A DNA stretch of 64,000 bases from Pseudomonas mosselii (GCF_005796105.1 NZ_VAUO01000006.1:124001-188000); one strand, 5' to 3'; shown: positions 1-9,290, numbered from the stretch's first letter. Numbers and translations are program-made. The notes: generated by a model not told the origin, from the letters alone.

Positions 1-1671
1 CTCTTCGACCACTTTTTCTACCACGGCGCTGTTGAGCTCGGACTTGCCCCCCTTGCTCTCGGTCACGCCGAGCAGCTTCGGCGAGCCGCCCTGGCGAATC
101 CAGTCCTCATAGCCACCGACGTACTCGCGCACGCGCCCCTCGCCCTCGAACACCAGGGTGCTGGTCACCACGTTGTCGAGGAAGGCCCGGTCGTGGCTGA
201 CCATTAGCACCGTGCCCTTGTAGTTCGACAGCACTTCTTCGAGCAGTTCGAGGGTTTCGACGTCTAGGTCGTTGGTCGGTTCGTCCAGCACCAGCAGGTT
301 GGCCGGCTTGCTGAACAGCTTGGCCAGCAGCAGGCGCGCACGCTCGCCCCCGGACAACGCCTTGACCGGCGTACGCGCACGCTGCGGGCTGAACAGGAAA
401 TCACCCAGGTAGCTGAGTACGTGTCGGTTCTGCCCGTCGATCTCGATGAAGTCGCGGCCTTCGGCGAGGTTATCGATCACCGTTTTTTCGAGGTCGAGCT
501 GGTGGCGCATCTGGTCGAAGTATGCGACTTCCAGCTTGGTGCCGCGCTCGACCTTGCCACTGGTTGGCTCCAGGTCGCCGAGCATCAGCTTGAGCAGCGT
601 GGTCTTGCCGGTGCCGTTGGCCCCCAGCAGGCCAATGCGATCCTGACGCTGCAGCACCATCGAGAAGTCCTTGACCAGCTTGGGGCCACCGGCATGCGCA
701 AAGCTTACGTCTTCGAGCACCATCACTTGCTTGCCGGACTTGTCAGCCACTTCGATCTGGATGTTGGCCTTGCCTTGGCGCTCGCGACGCTCACCGCGCT
801 CAACCCGCAGCGCCTTGAGTGCACGCACGCGCCCTTCGTTGCGGGTACGCCGGGCCTTGATGCCCTGACGAATCCATACCTCCTCTTGCGCCAGACGTTT
901 GTCGAACAGCGCGTTGGCGGTGGCCTCGGCAGCCAGTTCGGCTTCCTTGTGCACCAGGAAACTGGCGTAGTCGCCGTTCCAGTCGATCAGCCCGCCGCGG
1001 TCCAGTTCAAGGATGCGGGTCGCCAGGTTCTGCAAGAAGGAGCGGTCGTGGGTGATGAACAGCACTGCGCCACCAAAGCCCTTGAGCGCCTCTTCCAGCC
1101 AGGCGATGGCACCGATGTCCAGGTGGTTGGTCGGCTCATCCAGCAGCAGCAGATCAGGCTCGGACACCAATGCCTGGGCCAGCAGCACGCGACGGCGCCA
1201 GCCACCGGACAGCTCGGCCAGGGTCTTGTCGGCCGGCAGTTGCAGGCGACTCAGGGTACTCTCGACCACCTGCTGCAGGCGCCAGCCGTCGCGGGCTTCC
1301 AGCTCGTGCTGCACGTGCATGAGCTTTTCCAGGTCTTCGTCACCCTGGATGTTCTGGCTCAGATGGTGGAACTGCGCCAGCAGTTCACCGACGCCATCCA
1401 GACCAGCGGCCACCACGTCGAACACGCTGCGCTCGTCAGCGACCGGCAACTCCTGCGGCAGTTCACCGATCTTGAGGCCCGGGGCGCGCCAGATATCGCC
1501 GTCGTCGGCCTTTTGCTCGCCCTTGACCAGACGTAGCATGCTCGACTTACCGGTGCCATTGCGGCCGATGATGCACACCCGCTCGCCACGGGCGATCTGC
1601 CAGGAAACCTTGTCCAGCAGCGGCATGGCGCCGAATGCGAGGGACACATCGCTGAATTTGAGCAGGGTCAT
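1..1671 (-). CDS. uup: ABC-F family ATPase Uup (C-terminus cut by window edge)
   Basis: This is a duplicated ATP-binding cassette protein with no membrane segments, as in the ABC-F family. These are cytoplasmic ATPases acting on ribosomes or on DNA; Uup is linked to precise transposon excision and ribosome function. 557 codons are visible. Walker A of domain 1 is GRNGTGKS (about residues 36-43), followed by an LSGG signature and LLLLDEPTNHLD. A charged linker follows, then a second Walker A (GANGTGKTT), signature LSGGE and LLVLDEPTNDLD. The frame is open at position 1, so the C-terminal coiled coil typical of Uup lies mostly outside. Start ATG at 1671. The gene diverges from slt. Uup rather than YheS or EttA is chosen from the linker and C-terminal sequence. 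Confidence 0.93.
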   Translation of the reverse strand, partial: MTLLKFSDVSLAFGAMPLLDKVSWQIARGERVCIIGRNGTGKSSMLRLVKGEQKADDGDIWRAPGLKIGELPQELPVADERSVFDVVAAGLDGVGELLAQFHHLSQNIQGDEDLEKLMHVQHELEARDGWRLQQVVESTLSRLQLPADKTLAELSGGWRRRVLLAQALVSEPDLLLLDEPTNHLDIGAIAWLEEALKGFGGAVLFITHDRSFLQNLATRILELDRGGLIDWNGDYASFLVHKEAELAAEATANALFDKRLAQEEVWIRQGIKARRTRNEGRVRALKALRVERGERRERQGKANIQIEVADKSGKQVMVLEDVSFAHAGGPKLVKDFSMVLQRQDRIGLLGANGTGKTTLLKLMLGDLEPTSGKVERGTKLEVAYFDQMRHQLDLEKTVIDNLAEGRDFIEIDGQNRHVLSYLGDFLFSPQRARTPVKALSGGERARLLLAKLFSKPANLLVLDEPTNDLDVETLELLEEVLSNYKGTVLMVSHDRAFLDNVVTSTLVFEGEGRVREYVGGYEDWIRQGGSPKLLGVTESKGGKSELNSAVVEKVVEE

Positions 1672-1875
1672 GATCGTCTCCAAAAACTGGGCGCGCATTC
1701 TACCTGACTTGTACGCCCACGGCATCCGCAGAGCGCCCGGGCGCAGGCGACGACTCACACCTCGATACAAGCACAGTGCTTTCAACGGTCCCCGGCAAAC
1801 GGCTAAGCTAGGCAGTAACACCCAACAGTGCTGGCTTCGCCGTCACTCTCAATGGTTCAACTGCCCGGACGTATC

Positions 1876-3804
1876 ATGCGCAGCCGCCTGTTACAACTTG
1901 CTTCCTGCCTGCTACTCACCGCCACTGCCGCGAGTGCGGCACAGGCCGTCGACATCAACCAGCAACGCCAATATTACGATGAGGCCAAGCGCGCCCTGGC
2001 CAAGGGCGACAAGGGCCCATACCTGCGCTATGCCCAGGCGCTGCGCGACTATCCGCTGACGCCCTACCTCACCTACGACGAGCTGACCGCGCGACTGAAA
2101 AGCGCCAGCAACGAAGAAATCGAAGGTTTTCTCGCCGCCCACGGCGACCTGCCCCAGGCCAACTGGATGAAACTGCGCTGGCTGCGCTGGCTGGCCGAGC
2201 GCGGCGAATGGAACACCTTCGTCAAGTACTACGACCCCAAGCTCAACTTTACCGAACTGGACTGCCTCAACGGTCAATACCAACTGACCCACGGCCTGCG
2301 CGCCGAAGGCTTCGCCACCGCGCAGAAGCTGTGGAATGTCGGTAAATCGCAACCAACGGCATGCGATACGCTGTTCGCCCTGTGGGCCGCTGAAGGCCAG
2401 CTCACCGAGGCCAAGCGCTGGGAGCGTGCCAAGCTGGCGGCCCAGGCACGCAACTACGGCCTGGCCGGCAATCTGGTTAACACCCTCACTACGCTTGCCC
2501 CGCAGGGCAAGCTGCTGCTGGATGTGGCGCAAAAGCCCGAACTGCTCAACCAGCCGTCGCGCTTCACCCCGGCCAGCGAGGCGATGTCCGATGTGGTCAG
2601 CCTCGGCTTGCGCCGCCTGGCGCGTCAGGACCCGGACCAAGCCATGGCGCTGCTCGACGACTACGCCCAGCGCATGCACTTCTCGCGGGACGAGAAGGTC
2701 GCCATCGCCCGTGAAATTGGCCTGACCCTGGCACGCCGCTACGATCCTCGCGCCCTCGACCTGATGACCCGCTACGACCCTGAGCTGCGCGACAACACCG
2801 TCAGCGAGTGGCGCATGCGCCTGCTACTGCGCCTGGGCCGCTGGCAAGAGGCCTACGACCTGAGCAAGCGCTTGCCTCAGGACCTGGCCGGTAGCAGCCG
2901 CTGGAAGTACTGGCAGGCCCGCTCCCTGGAGCTGGCCCAGCCGAGCAACCCGCAAATTCCGCTGCTGTACAAGAATGTCGCCCGCGAGCGCGACTTCTAT
3001 GGCTTCCTCGCCGCCGACCGGGCGCAGACGCCTTACCAGCTCAACAACAAGCCGCTGCCGTTGAGCCAGGCACTGATCAACAAGGTGCGCAACACCCCAG
3101 GCGTACGCCGGGCCCTGGAATTCCATGCCCGCGGCCAGATCGTCGAGGGCCGCCGCGAGTGGTACCACGTCAGCCGCCATTTCACCCGCGACGAGATGGT
3201 CGCCCAGGCACGCCTGGCCTACGAAATGCGCTGGTACTTCCCTGCCATCCGCACCATCAGCCAGGCCCAGTACTGGGACGATCTGGATATCCGTTTCCCC
3301 ATGGCCCACCGCGACACCCTGGTGCGCGAAGCCAAGGTTCGCGGCCTGCACTCAAGCTGGGTGTTCGCCATCACCCGCCAGGAAAGCGCCTTCATGGAAG
3401 ACGCCCGCTCCAGCGTCGGTGCCAGCGGCCTGATGCAGCTGATGCCGGCCACCGCCAAGGAGACCGCGCGCAAGTTCAGCATCCCACTGGCCTCGCCCGC
3501 GCAGGTGCTCAACCCGGACAAGAACATCCAGCTCGGCGCCGCCTACCTGAGCCAGGTGCACAGTCAGTTCAACGGCAACCGGGTCCTGGCCTCAGCGGCG
3601 TATAACGCCGGCCCCGGCCGCGTGCGCCAATGGCTCAAGGGCGCCAAGCACCTGAGCTTCGATGTCTGGGTCGAGTCGATCCCGTTCGATGAAACGCGCC
3701 AGTATGTGCAGAACGTGCTGTCGTACTCGGTGATCTACGGGCAAAAACTCAATGCGCCGCAGCCGCTGGTGGACTGGCACGAACGCTATTTCGACGACAT
3801 GTAA
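1876..3804 (+). CDS. slt: Soluble lytic murein transglycosylase Slt
   Basis: A periplasmic lytic transglycosylase that cleaves peptidoglycan to give 1,6-anhydromuropeptides. It has 642 residues from ATG 1876, which opens a signal peptide (MRSRLLQLAS then a hydrophobic run ending near AQA). An upstream in-frame GTG at 1828 would add 16 residues before the signal peptide and is less likely. Residues of about 30-450 are the helical superhelix (U and linker regions). The C-terminal SLT domain contains ITRQESAF, with catalytic Glu about residue 503, then ASGLMQLMPATA and AAYNAGPGRV. Length and order match E. coli Slt70. It is convergent with the MOSC gene; a GC-rich hairpin lies between them. Confidence 0.95.
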   Translation: MRSRLLQLASCLLLTATAASAAQAVDINQQRQYYDEAKRALAKGDKGPYLRYAQALRDYPLTPYLTYDELTARLKSASNEEIEGFLAAHGDLPQANWMKLRWLRWLAERGEWNTFVKYYDPKLNFTELDCLNGQYQLTHGLRAEGFATAQKLWNVGKSQPTACDTLFALWAAEGQLTEAKRWERAKLAAQARNYGLAGNLVNTLTTLAPQGKLLLDVAQKPELLNQPSRFTPASEAMSDVVSLGLRRLARQDPDQAMALLDDYAQRMHFSRDEKVAIAREIGLTLARRYDPRALDLMTRYDPELRDNTVSEWRMRLLLRLGRWQEAYDLSKRLPQDLAGSSRWKYWQARSLELAQPSNPQIPLLYKNVARERDFYGFLAADRAQTPYQLNNKPLPLSQALINKVRNTPGVRRALEFHARGQIVEGRREWYHVSRHFTRDEMVAQARLAYEMRWYFPAIRTISQAQYWDDLDIRFPMAHRDTLVREAKVRGLHSSWVFAITRQESAFMEDARSSVGASGLMQLMPATAKETARKFSIPLASPAQVLNPDKNIQLGAAYLSQVHSQFNGNRVLASAAYNAGPGRVRQWLKGAKHLSFDVWVESIPFDETRQYVQNVLSYSVIYGQKLNAPQPLVDWHERYFDDM

Positions 3805-3810
3805 GCTACA

Positions 3811-3854
3811 CCAGCACGGGGCAGGCCAGGAGGACTGAACCCGCCCCGCGCTGG
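3811..3854. terminator. GC-rich hairpin between convergent slt and MOSC genes
   Basis: CCAGCaCGGGGC (3811-3822) pairs with GCCCCGcGCTGG (3843-3854), leaving one internal mismatch. There is no T-tract on either side, so termination activity is uncertain. Its place between two converging stop codons makes a bidirectional terminator the natural reading. Confidence 0.4.
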
Positions 3855-3858
3855 CGCT

Positions 3859-4662
3859 TCATTCAAGCACTTGTACATCCATTCCCACGCGCAACTCCCC
3901 TTCACCGTCCACCGCCAGGTTCTGACCGAACAGCACGTCTCCCTCGCGCTCACGGAAGGTCTTGAGGGTCGTCAGCGGCTCACGGTCCAGGCTGCGCTCA
4001 CCCGTGACAGGATCCAAGGTAGTGAGAATGCAGCGCACGCTAGGTTTGAGTACACGCAACGTGGTATCGCCGATGCGGATACGTCTCCAGCTATCCTCGG
4101 CGAACGCAGGGGCGCCTTCGACCACCAAGTTGGGGCGAAAGCGCAACATCTCCATCGAGCGCCCAACGCGGCGGCTCAGCTCATCCAGCGACGCCTGTCC
4201 GATCAGCAGCAACGGGAAACCGTCCGAGAACGCTGCGCGGTCGCTGGCGAGCCCATAGCCACTGGGCAAAAAACGCGCCCGGGGTTCCGGGCAGTACACC
4301 AGCCGCACCGGCTTGCCCAGCAACGCACTGAGCCAGTCGGCTGCGCGCTCGCCGGCATCGGGTGCACGCAAGCTGTCACGCCAGATCGTCACGCCACGCA
4401 GGGCGTCATCGTCACCTGGAACAGCCACTGGCAAAGCCTCGAACCCGGCCGCTTCCAGTATCAGCGAACCATCCGGCTGGTGGTGCGCGTGGATCAACCC
4501 CAGTTGGGGCCAGGCACGCTGGGTGAGAAAGCGGCCAGTATCTTGCTCCACCACCATCCAGCGCCGATCACCCGCCAACCCAAGATTGCCTACCGCCGAA
4601 GCCTCCAGGCTTTGCGCCTGGCCGGACTTCACCGGGTAACGATACAACGCACTCAGGATCAT
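3859..4662 (-). CDS. MOSC domain-containing protein (YcbX-like)
   Basis: It has 267 residues: an N-terminal MOSC beta-barrel domain (begins ILSALYRYPVKSG, with GDRRWMV near residue 31) and a C-terminal MOSC domain with the conserved cysteine in KPSVRC (about residue 211). MOSC proteins bind molybdenum cofactor through this Cys and act in N-hydroxylated base reduction or sulfur transfer. The E. coli YcbX relative carries an extra C-terminal ferredoxin domain that is absent here. ATG 4662 is preferred over an in-frame GTG at 4671 because an AGGG stretch sits 8 nt upstream. moeA and moaB elsewhere in the window also belong to molybdenum cofactor metabolism. Substrate unknown. Confidence 0.85.
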   Translation of the reverse strand: MILSALYRYPVKSGQAQSLEASAVGNLGLAGDRRWMVVEQDTGRFLTQRAWPQLGLIHAHHQPDGSLILEAAGFEALPVAVPGDDDALRGVTIWRDSLRAPDAGERAADWLSALLGKPVRLVYCPEPRARFLPSGYGLASDRAAFSDGFPLLLIGQASLDELSRRVGRSMEMLRFRPNLVVEGAPAFAEDSWRRIRIGDTTLRVLKPSVRCILTTLDPVTGERSLDREPLTTLKTFREREGDVLFGQNLAVDGEGELRVGMDVQVLE

Positions 4663-4719
4663 CTCTGTCACCCTACCCCGTTAAAGCCCAAGCTTATACC
4701 GGGATCAGGCTGTCAGGAA

Positions 4720-5655
4720 TCAGGCTGACGCGAGATCAAGACTCAGGCGCTGGCGCACCACATCCACCAGCCGGTCAGGCTGGAACTTGGAGAGGAAGTT
4801 GTCGCAACCGACCTTCTTGACCATCGATTCGTTGAAACTGCCCGAAAGCGATGTGTGCAACACCACGTACAGCCCCCGCAGGCGCGGGTCATTGCGAATC
4901 TCGGTGGTCAGCCGGTAACCGTCCATCTCAGGCATTTCGGCGTCAGTGAAGACCATCAACAGCTTCTCGCAGACATCTTCACCGGCATCGGCCCAGCCCT
5001 TGAGCATGCGCAGCGCCTTGAGGCCATCGCTGGCCACGTGCAGCTTCACGCCCAATTGCGAGAGGGTGTCACGCAGCTGAGCCAGCGCCACGGTGGAGTC
5101 GTCCACCAGCAGCACCTCGCGTCCGCGAGCGCGCGCCAGCACCGGATCTTCGAGCTTGTCGCGAGAAACCTTGGCGTTGTAAGGCACGATTTCGGCCAGC
5201 ACCTTCTCGACGTCGATGATCTCGACCAACTTCTCGTCGACCTTGGTAATCGCCGTGAGGTAATGCTGGCGACCCGCGCTGGTCGGCGGCGGCATGATGG
5301 CTTCCCAATTCATGTTGACGATACGGTCCACGCCGCCGACCAGGAAGGCCTGCACGGATCGGTTGTACTCGGTGACGATGATCGTGCTGTCCGGTCCCGG
5401 TTGCAGCGCACGCATGCCGATCGCCTGGGACAGGTCAATCACGGGCAAGGTCTGACCGCGCAGGTTGACCACACCGCATACGTAGGAGTGACGCTGCGGC
5501 ATCAAGGTCAGCTTGGGCAGTTGCAGCACCTCTTGGACCTTGAACACGTTGATCGCGAACAGCTGTCGACCTGCCAGGCGGAACATGAGGATTTCCAGGC
5601 GGTTCTCACCCACCAGTTGCGTGCGTTGGTCTACCGTATCGAGAATACCGGCCAT
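4720..5655 (-). CDS. cheV: Chemotaxis coupling protein CheV (CheW-REC)
   Basis: It has 311 residues. Residues 1-165 are a CheW-like coupling domain that docks chemoreceptors to CheA. Residues 180-305 are a response-regulator receiver with acidic pair D185/D186, phosphoacceptor D238 (VFTDAEMP) and K290 (FLSKF). CheV couples receptors to the kinase and tunes adaptation through phosphorylation. The gene stands alone, far from any che operon, but has a near-consensus FliA (sigma-28) promoter 48-74 bp upstream. That ties its expression to flagellar biogenesis. Start ATG 5655. Confidence 0.95.
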   Translation of the reverse strand: MAGILDTVDQRTQLVGENRLEILMFRLAGRQLFAINVFKVQEVLQLPKLTLMPQRHSYVCGVVNLRGQTLPVIDLSQAIGMRALQPGPDSTIIVTEYNRSVQAFLVGGVDRIVNMNWEAIMPPPTSAGRQHYLTAITKVDEKLVEIIDVEKVLAEIVPYNAKVSRDKLEDPVLARARGREVLLVDDSTVALAQLRDTLSQLGVKLHVASDGLKALRMLKGWADAGEDVCEKLLMVFTDAEMPEMDGYRLTTEIRNDPRLRGLYVVLHTSLSGSFNESMVKKVGCDNFLSKFQPDRLVDVVRQRLSLDLASA

Positions 5656-6005
5656 TAGGTCAACCCCCAGGCTTTAGTCGGAAAATGGATTGCATCCCCC
5701 TTGTATCGGCGGATACTTGTGCAGCTTGACCCCTGATGGAAAAAGCTTTCCGCAGCGATTGATATCACTTTACCATCATGCTTTACTGCTGCCACATCCC
5801 CCGCTCGCCCTGCTCCAGGAACCAACGCGACCCCGAATGCCATCAGGGAAACCCCTAGAGGCAATCAGGCGCAACCTGATGTTCGCAATATCCATTAGCC
5901 ATTAATGTGACGCCATTCTCAATGCATGAATGGAGTCAGGCTTTTGTCAGTGATCGCCTCGGTGCGCCGCACCCCTGCTCCGGCTCTGCACGTTGGAGCG
6001 ACATG
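5656..6005. other. Intergenic region between divergent cheV and HPt-like gene
   Basis: It contains the FliA promoter of cheV (5703-5729). A short dyad around 5738-5752 (GGAAA...TTTCC) lies just upstream of that promoter. Short open frames here have no Shine-Dalgarno sequence or recognisable product and are not called. No clear promoter was found for the rightward gene. Confidence 0.5.
5703..5729 (-). promoter_or_regulatory. FliA (sigma-28) promoter of cheV
   Basis: Read on the minus strand: TCAA, 15 bases, then GCCGATAC. The known flagellar sigma-28 pattern is TAAA/TCAA-N15-GCCGATAA, so this matches the Pseudomonas form at all but the last base. The predicted transcription start lies about 40 bases before the cheV ATG. 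Confidence 0.85.
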
Positions 6006-6512
6006 ATGGACAGCACGCCCGTGCCCAACGGCCACCTTCAGGATTTCCTGCTGGATGCACAGGTCCTGCTCAGCGGGGCCCACGAATGCTTGCAGCACTT
6101 GGAGCTGATCGGTAACGATCCCGATGCGTACCTGTGCCTTGACGAAACCCTCGACACGCTGGCCCAGCGTTCCAACACACTTGGCCTGAACGAGGTTGCG
6201 CACTTCAGCCGCACCTTGCAGCAGTTGTTAGCACCGGCGTGCAACCGCCAGCATCTGGACGGCGTCGCGCTGCCGGCACTGGGGGCCTGCCTGACCTTGC
6301 TGGCCTGGCAACTGGAATTGCTCGACCCATATACCGGGCGTCTGGGCATGGACACCGACGAACAACAGCAGTTACTGGATGAGCTTGCCAGCCTGTTGGA
6401 TCAACCGAGTGCGCAAACGTGTGCGCAAGGCGTGCAACTCGACACCGATGGCCATCAGGCGATAAGGGCCGACGCGCAAAGGCCTGCACCATCGCCCGGC
6501 AACGGAAACTAA
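6006..6512 (+). CDS. HPt-like helical protein of unknown function
   Basis: I do not recognise a named family. It has 168 residues from ATG 6006 (6003 is also ATG; GGAG at 5995-5998). The fold looks all-helical. Residues 50-61 (DTLAQRSNTLGL) resemble the phosphotransfer helix of HPt domains, which usually reads HTLKGSA.TLGL, but Asp50 stands where the phosphohistidine would be. The rest (hydrophobic helices around 80-135, polar Gln/Asp tail) gives no further clue. The neighbours are cheV (divergent) and a two-component pair (downstream), which fits a signalling role. The HPt resemblance is inference from one motif. Confidence 0.6.
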   Translation: MDSTPVPNGHLQDFLLDAQVLLSGAHECLQHLELIGNDPDAYLCLDETLDTLAQRSNTLGLNEVAHFSRTLQQLLAPACNRQHLDGVALPALGACLTLLAWQLELLDPYTGRLGMDTDEQQQLLDELASLLDQPSAQTCAQGVQLDTDGHQAIRADAQRPAPSPGNGN

Positions 6513-6873
6513 CGCTCAAGGCTGGGTTACTTCAAACTAAGTCTTGTTAGAACTTGTAAAGTTGGACAACTTTTTACATACCTGTTTCTCAAGTTGCAAC
6601 GACCTGAAATTAGTCACCCAAGCTAATGGCACAGTGCTATTTATCACCGTCACCCGCTGGCTCCGCGAAACCTAGGAAAATCCGATGTTTCAAGCAGTTA
6701 TACTGCCGCGACCAAACCAGTGCGAAGTGTTAAGATGCGCCCCATTCGAACTTACGCACCGTAAATGATGCAGGTGATTGGCTATCCGTCCGTTGGAGTT
6801 CATACGGCGCGAAAAGGCCCCTCTAATCGTGTGCCTTGCCTTCAATAGCAACCCTTCAGTGGCTCCACTATCT
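6513..6873. other. Intergenic region upstream of the two-component pair
   Basis: It is more AT-rich than its surroundings. A perfect 7-bp dyad, AAAGTTG-GA-CAACTTT (6558-6573), is followed by several T residues and may be a weak terminator for the gene before it or an operator. A TATACT (6699-6704) resembles a -10 element without a convincing -35. No gene is called. Confidence 0.4.
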
Positions 6874-7770
6874 ATGCTCGCACGCTTGAAGATTCTCCAG
6901 CGTTGCCTCTCCAGAGCAGCGCTGCTCCGTTGGGCAGCCTTGCTGTTGAGCATGGCTTCAATGGCAGCCAACCTGATGCTCTACCTGAACACCCAGCCGC
7001 TGTCGACCAGCCTGTTGCTCTTGCAACTGGCAGCCCTGCTCTGCGTGGTCTGGCACCTGCGCCACCGGGCGCGTTCGATCAACCTGCACCCAGCCGAACT
7101 GGCCCATCGCATGCTCAAGGTGCAAGAGAGCGAGCGCCAGCATCTGAGCCGTGAGCTGCACGACGACATCGGGCAGCTCTTGACCGCCGCCAAACTCCAA
7201 CTCGACTGGCTGCAACGCCGCGTCCCCCCAGAGCTACAGGCCCAGTGCAGCAACCTGCGCAGTACCTTGGAGCATACGCTGGGCAGCGTACGTGACGTGT
7301 CGGCCCTGCTTAACCCACGACAGCTGGCCAGTTTGGGGCTCGAGGCGAGCTTGCGCGCGCACCTGCTGCGCACGTTCGAGAACAGCGATATTCTGTGGAG
7401 CCTGGAATGCAAGCAACGCCTGGGGGGCATCAGCGAAGAAGTCGCCATGGCAGCCTTTCGTATCACTCAGGAAGCCGTCACCAACGTGCTGCGCCATGCT
7501 CAAGCCAGCAACGTACTGGTCCGCCTGCAACGCACCTCGGCTGGCCTTGCACTGACGATCCACGACGACGGCCGTGGCTTCACCCCCGCCCACTCCCCGG
7601 CCGAGGCCGGCCAGAGAGGCATGGCAGGCATGCACGAACGCGCCACTGCACTGCAAGGCTGGCTGACCGTGGTCAGCCAGCCTGGGCAAGGCACCCAGAT
7701 CGACGCCCTATTCCCATGGCCGCCTCGCAGCCAGGAACGCGCCAGGACCCTCTCACCCTATGACATGTAG
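6874..7770 (+). CDS. NarL-type sensor histidine kinase
   Basis: It has 298 residues from ATG 6874; a TTG at 6778 would add 32 residues with no membrane or domain character. There are two hydrophobic segments, about residues 17-38 and 44-60, with only a few residues between them. The kinase therefore has almost no periplasmic sensor and may detect the membrane or a cytoplasmic cue. A HisKA_3 dimerisation domain follows, with H96 in RELHDDIGQ. A HATPase domain has the N-box around RITQEAVTNVLRHA and the G-box DDGRGF, with a GMAGMHERA glycine loop. The stop codon lies 11 bp inside the response regulator gene, so the pair is translationally coupled. Signal unknown. Confidence 0.88.
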   Translation: MLARLKILQRCLSRAALLRWAALLLSMASMAANLMLYLNTQPLSTSLLLLQLAALLCVVWHLRHRARSINLHPAELAHRMLKVQESERQHLSRELHDDIGQLLTAAKLQLDWLQRRVPPELQAQCSNLRSTLEHTLGSVRDVSALLNPRQLASLGLEASLRAHLLRTFENSDILWSLECKQRLGGISEEVAMAAFRITQEAVTNVLRHAQASNVLVRLQRTSAGLALTIHDDGRGFTPAHSPAEAGQRGMAGMHERATALQGWLTVVSQPGQGTQIDALFPWPPRSQERARTLSPYDM

Positions 7771-8419
7771 ATTGTTGCTGGTTGACGACCACTCCCTGAT
7801 ACGCGCAGGCGTCAAGGCATTGGTATCGGACATCCCCGGATACACCGTGGTTGGCGAAGCAGAAGACGGCGCCCAACTGCTTGAGCAGGTCACACGCCTG
7901 GCCCCGGACATTGTCCTGCTGGATATCTCCATGCGCTCGACCAGCGGCCTGGACGCACTGACGCAACTACGGGCGAACGGCTTTACCTGCAAAGTTCTGA
8001 TGCTGTCCATGCACTCCGACCCAGAGCTGATCATGCGCGCCCTGGAAGGCGGCGCTCATGGTTACCTGCTCAAGGACACCACCGCCACCGAGCTGGAACA
8101 GGCCCTGAGCGCCCTGCGCAATGACGAGCGCTACCTGAGCCCGGCAATCGCCCATACCGTGATCAATCAGGCCTTGCAGCGCGCACAGCGCACCAAGGCG
8201 CAACCCGACGAACGACATAACCTGACCGCTCGCCAGCTGGAAATCTTGCGCTTGATCGTACGCGGCAAGTCCACCCGCGAAATCGCCAATGGGCTGGGCC
8301 TGTCGGTCAAGACCATCGAAACCCATCGTTCGCAGATCATGAAACGCCTGCAAATCTACGATGTGGCCGGCTTGGTGCTGTTCGCAGTCCGCGAAAAAAT
8401 CATCAGTCTGGACGACTGA
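7760..8419 (+). CDS. NarL/FixJ-family response regulator
   Basis: It has 219 residues. The N-terminal receiver has the acidic pair in LLVDDHS, phosphoacceptor D55 (VLLDISM) and a conserved Lys in LLKDT. The C-terminal LuxR-type helix-turn-helix reads LTARQLEILRLIVRGKST...LSVKTIETHRSQIMKRL. It overlaps the kinase gene by 11 bp and its 3' end overlaps the convergent lipid kinase gene by 17 bp. It is a DNA-binding transcription factor expected to be phosphorylated by the adjacent kinase; targets unknown. Confidence 0.92.
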   Translation: MTCRLLLVDDHSLIRAGVKALVSDIPGYTVVGEAEDGAQLLEQVTRLAPDIVLLDISMRSTSGLDALTQLRANGFTCKVLMLSMHSDPELIMRALEGGAHGYLLKDTTATELEQALSALRNDERYLSPAIAHTVINQALQRAQRTKAQPDERHNLTARQLEILRLIVRGKSTREIANGLGLSVKTIETHRSQIMKRLQIYDVAGLVLFAVREKIISLDD

Positions 8420-9290
8420 GCAACGCCGAGTCGACAGGCAGATGTACACGCAGTGCCTGAGGCACGGCCTCGAAGCGCAAGCTTTCGGCTCGCAGCGGCT
8501 CGCCATCGAGGTTGATGTCGAGCCCTTGCGAACCCTTGATCTCCACCCACGGCAGACGCGCCCGCACGAACAGCTCGTCACCGGCCAATAGGTCGCGCAG
8601 CGCCCCCACCACCTCCTGCGGCGCGGGCAGGATGCCGATGTCCAACAGGCCGTCGTCCGCCTTGGCATCGGGACACAGGACATGCCCCCCTCCGGCCTGC
8701 CGGCCATTGCCGATGCCCAGTGCCAGCAAGTCGCCCTGCCAGTGAAAATCTGGCCCCTGTAGCGTCACCGAAGCGCTTTGCAGTTCGCTGAAGCGCGATA
8801 GCCCGGTAAACAGATAGGCCGCCGCGCCCAAGACCTTCTTGAGGTCTTCGGAGGTATTGGCGGTGACTTGGCTGCCAAAGCCGCCCGTGGCCATGTTGAG
8901 GAACAACTGATCCCCCACCCGCCCCAGGTCGATCAGCCGCGCGGGCTGTTCCAGCAGCGCCAGGGCCGCCGCGGGCTCCAGTGGTACGCCGGCAGCACGG
9001 GCGAAGTCGTTGGCAGTACCCAACGGCAGCAAGGCCAGACCGGTGTCGGTACGTGCCAGCCCCATCGCCTCAGCCACATCACGCAAGGTGCCATCCCCAC
9101 CCCCAGCCACGATATGGCGATAACCGGCTGCCAGCGCCTCGCCCACCATCCGTTTCGCGTCACCGCCCTCCCAGGTCACGCGCACATCCAGTTGCCAGCC
9201 ACGCTCGCGCAGTTCGCCCACGGCGGCGCGCACCTCATCGTTAGCGGCCTGCTTGCCATGCAGGATCAGCAGCGCAGTGCGTTCAGCCAT
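8403..9290 (-). CDS. yegS: Lipid kinase, YegS family
   Basis: It has 295 residues. This is a diacylglycerol kinase-like catalytic domain with the nucleotide-binding GGGDGT motif (residues 63-68), LPLGTANDFAR around residue 87, and the C-terminal beta-sandwich ending in NLDGEPL. YegS phosphorylates phosphatidylglycerol or related lipids at the inner membrane. The length is normal (about 300). Its 3' end overlaps the response regulator gene in convergent orientation. The symbol follows the family; the substrate in this organism is inferred. Confidence 0.9.
   Translation of the reverse strand: MAERTALLILHGKQAANDEVRAAVGELRERGWQLDVRVTWEGGDAKRMVGEALAAGYRHIVAGGGDGTLRDVAEAMGLARTDTGLALLPLGTANDFARAAGVPLEPAAALALLEQPARLIDLGRVGDQLFLNMATGGFGSQVTANTSEDLKKVLGAAAYLFTGLSRFSELQSASVTLQGPDFHWQGDLLALGIGNGRQAGGGHVLCPDAKADDGLLDIGILPAPQEVVGALRDLLAGDELFVRARLPWVEIKGSQGLDINLDGEPLRAESLRFEAVPQALRVHLPVDSALLSRPD

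Noticed and set aside
421..1536. A plus-strand frame of 371 codons opposite uup
   Set aside because: Antisense to an unambiguous ABC-F gene; no ribosome site or recognisable domain.
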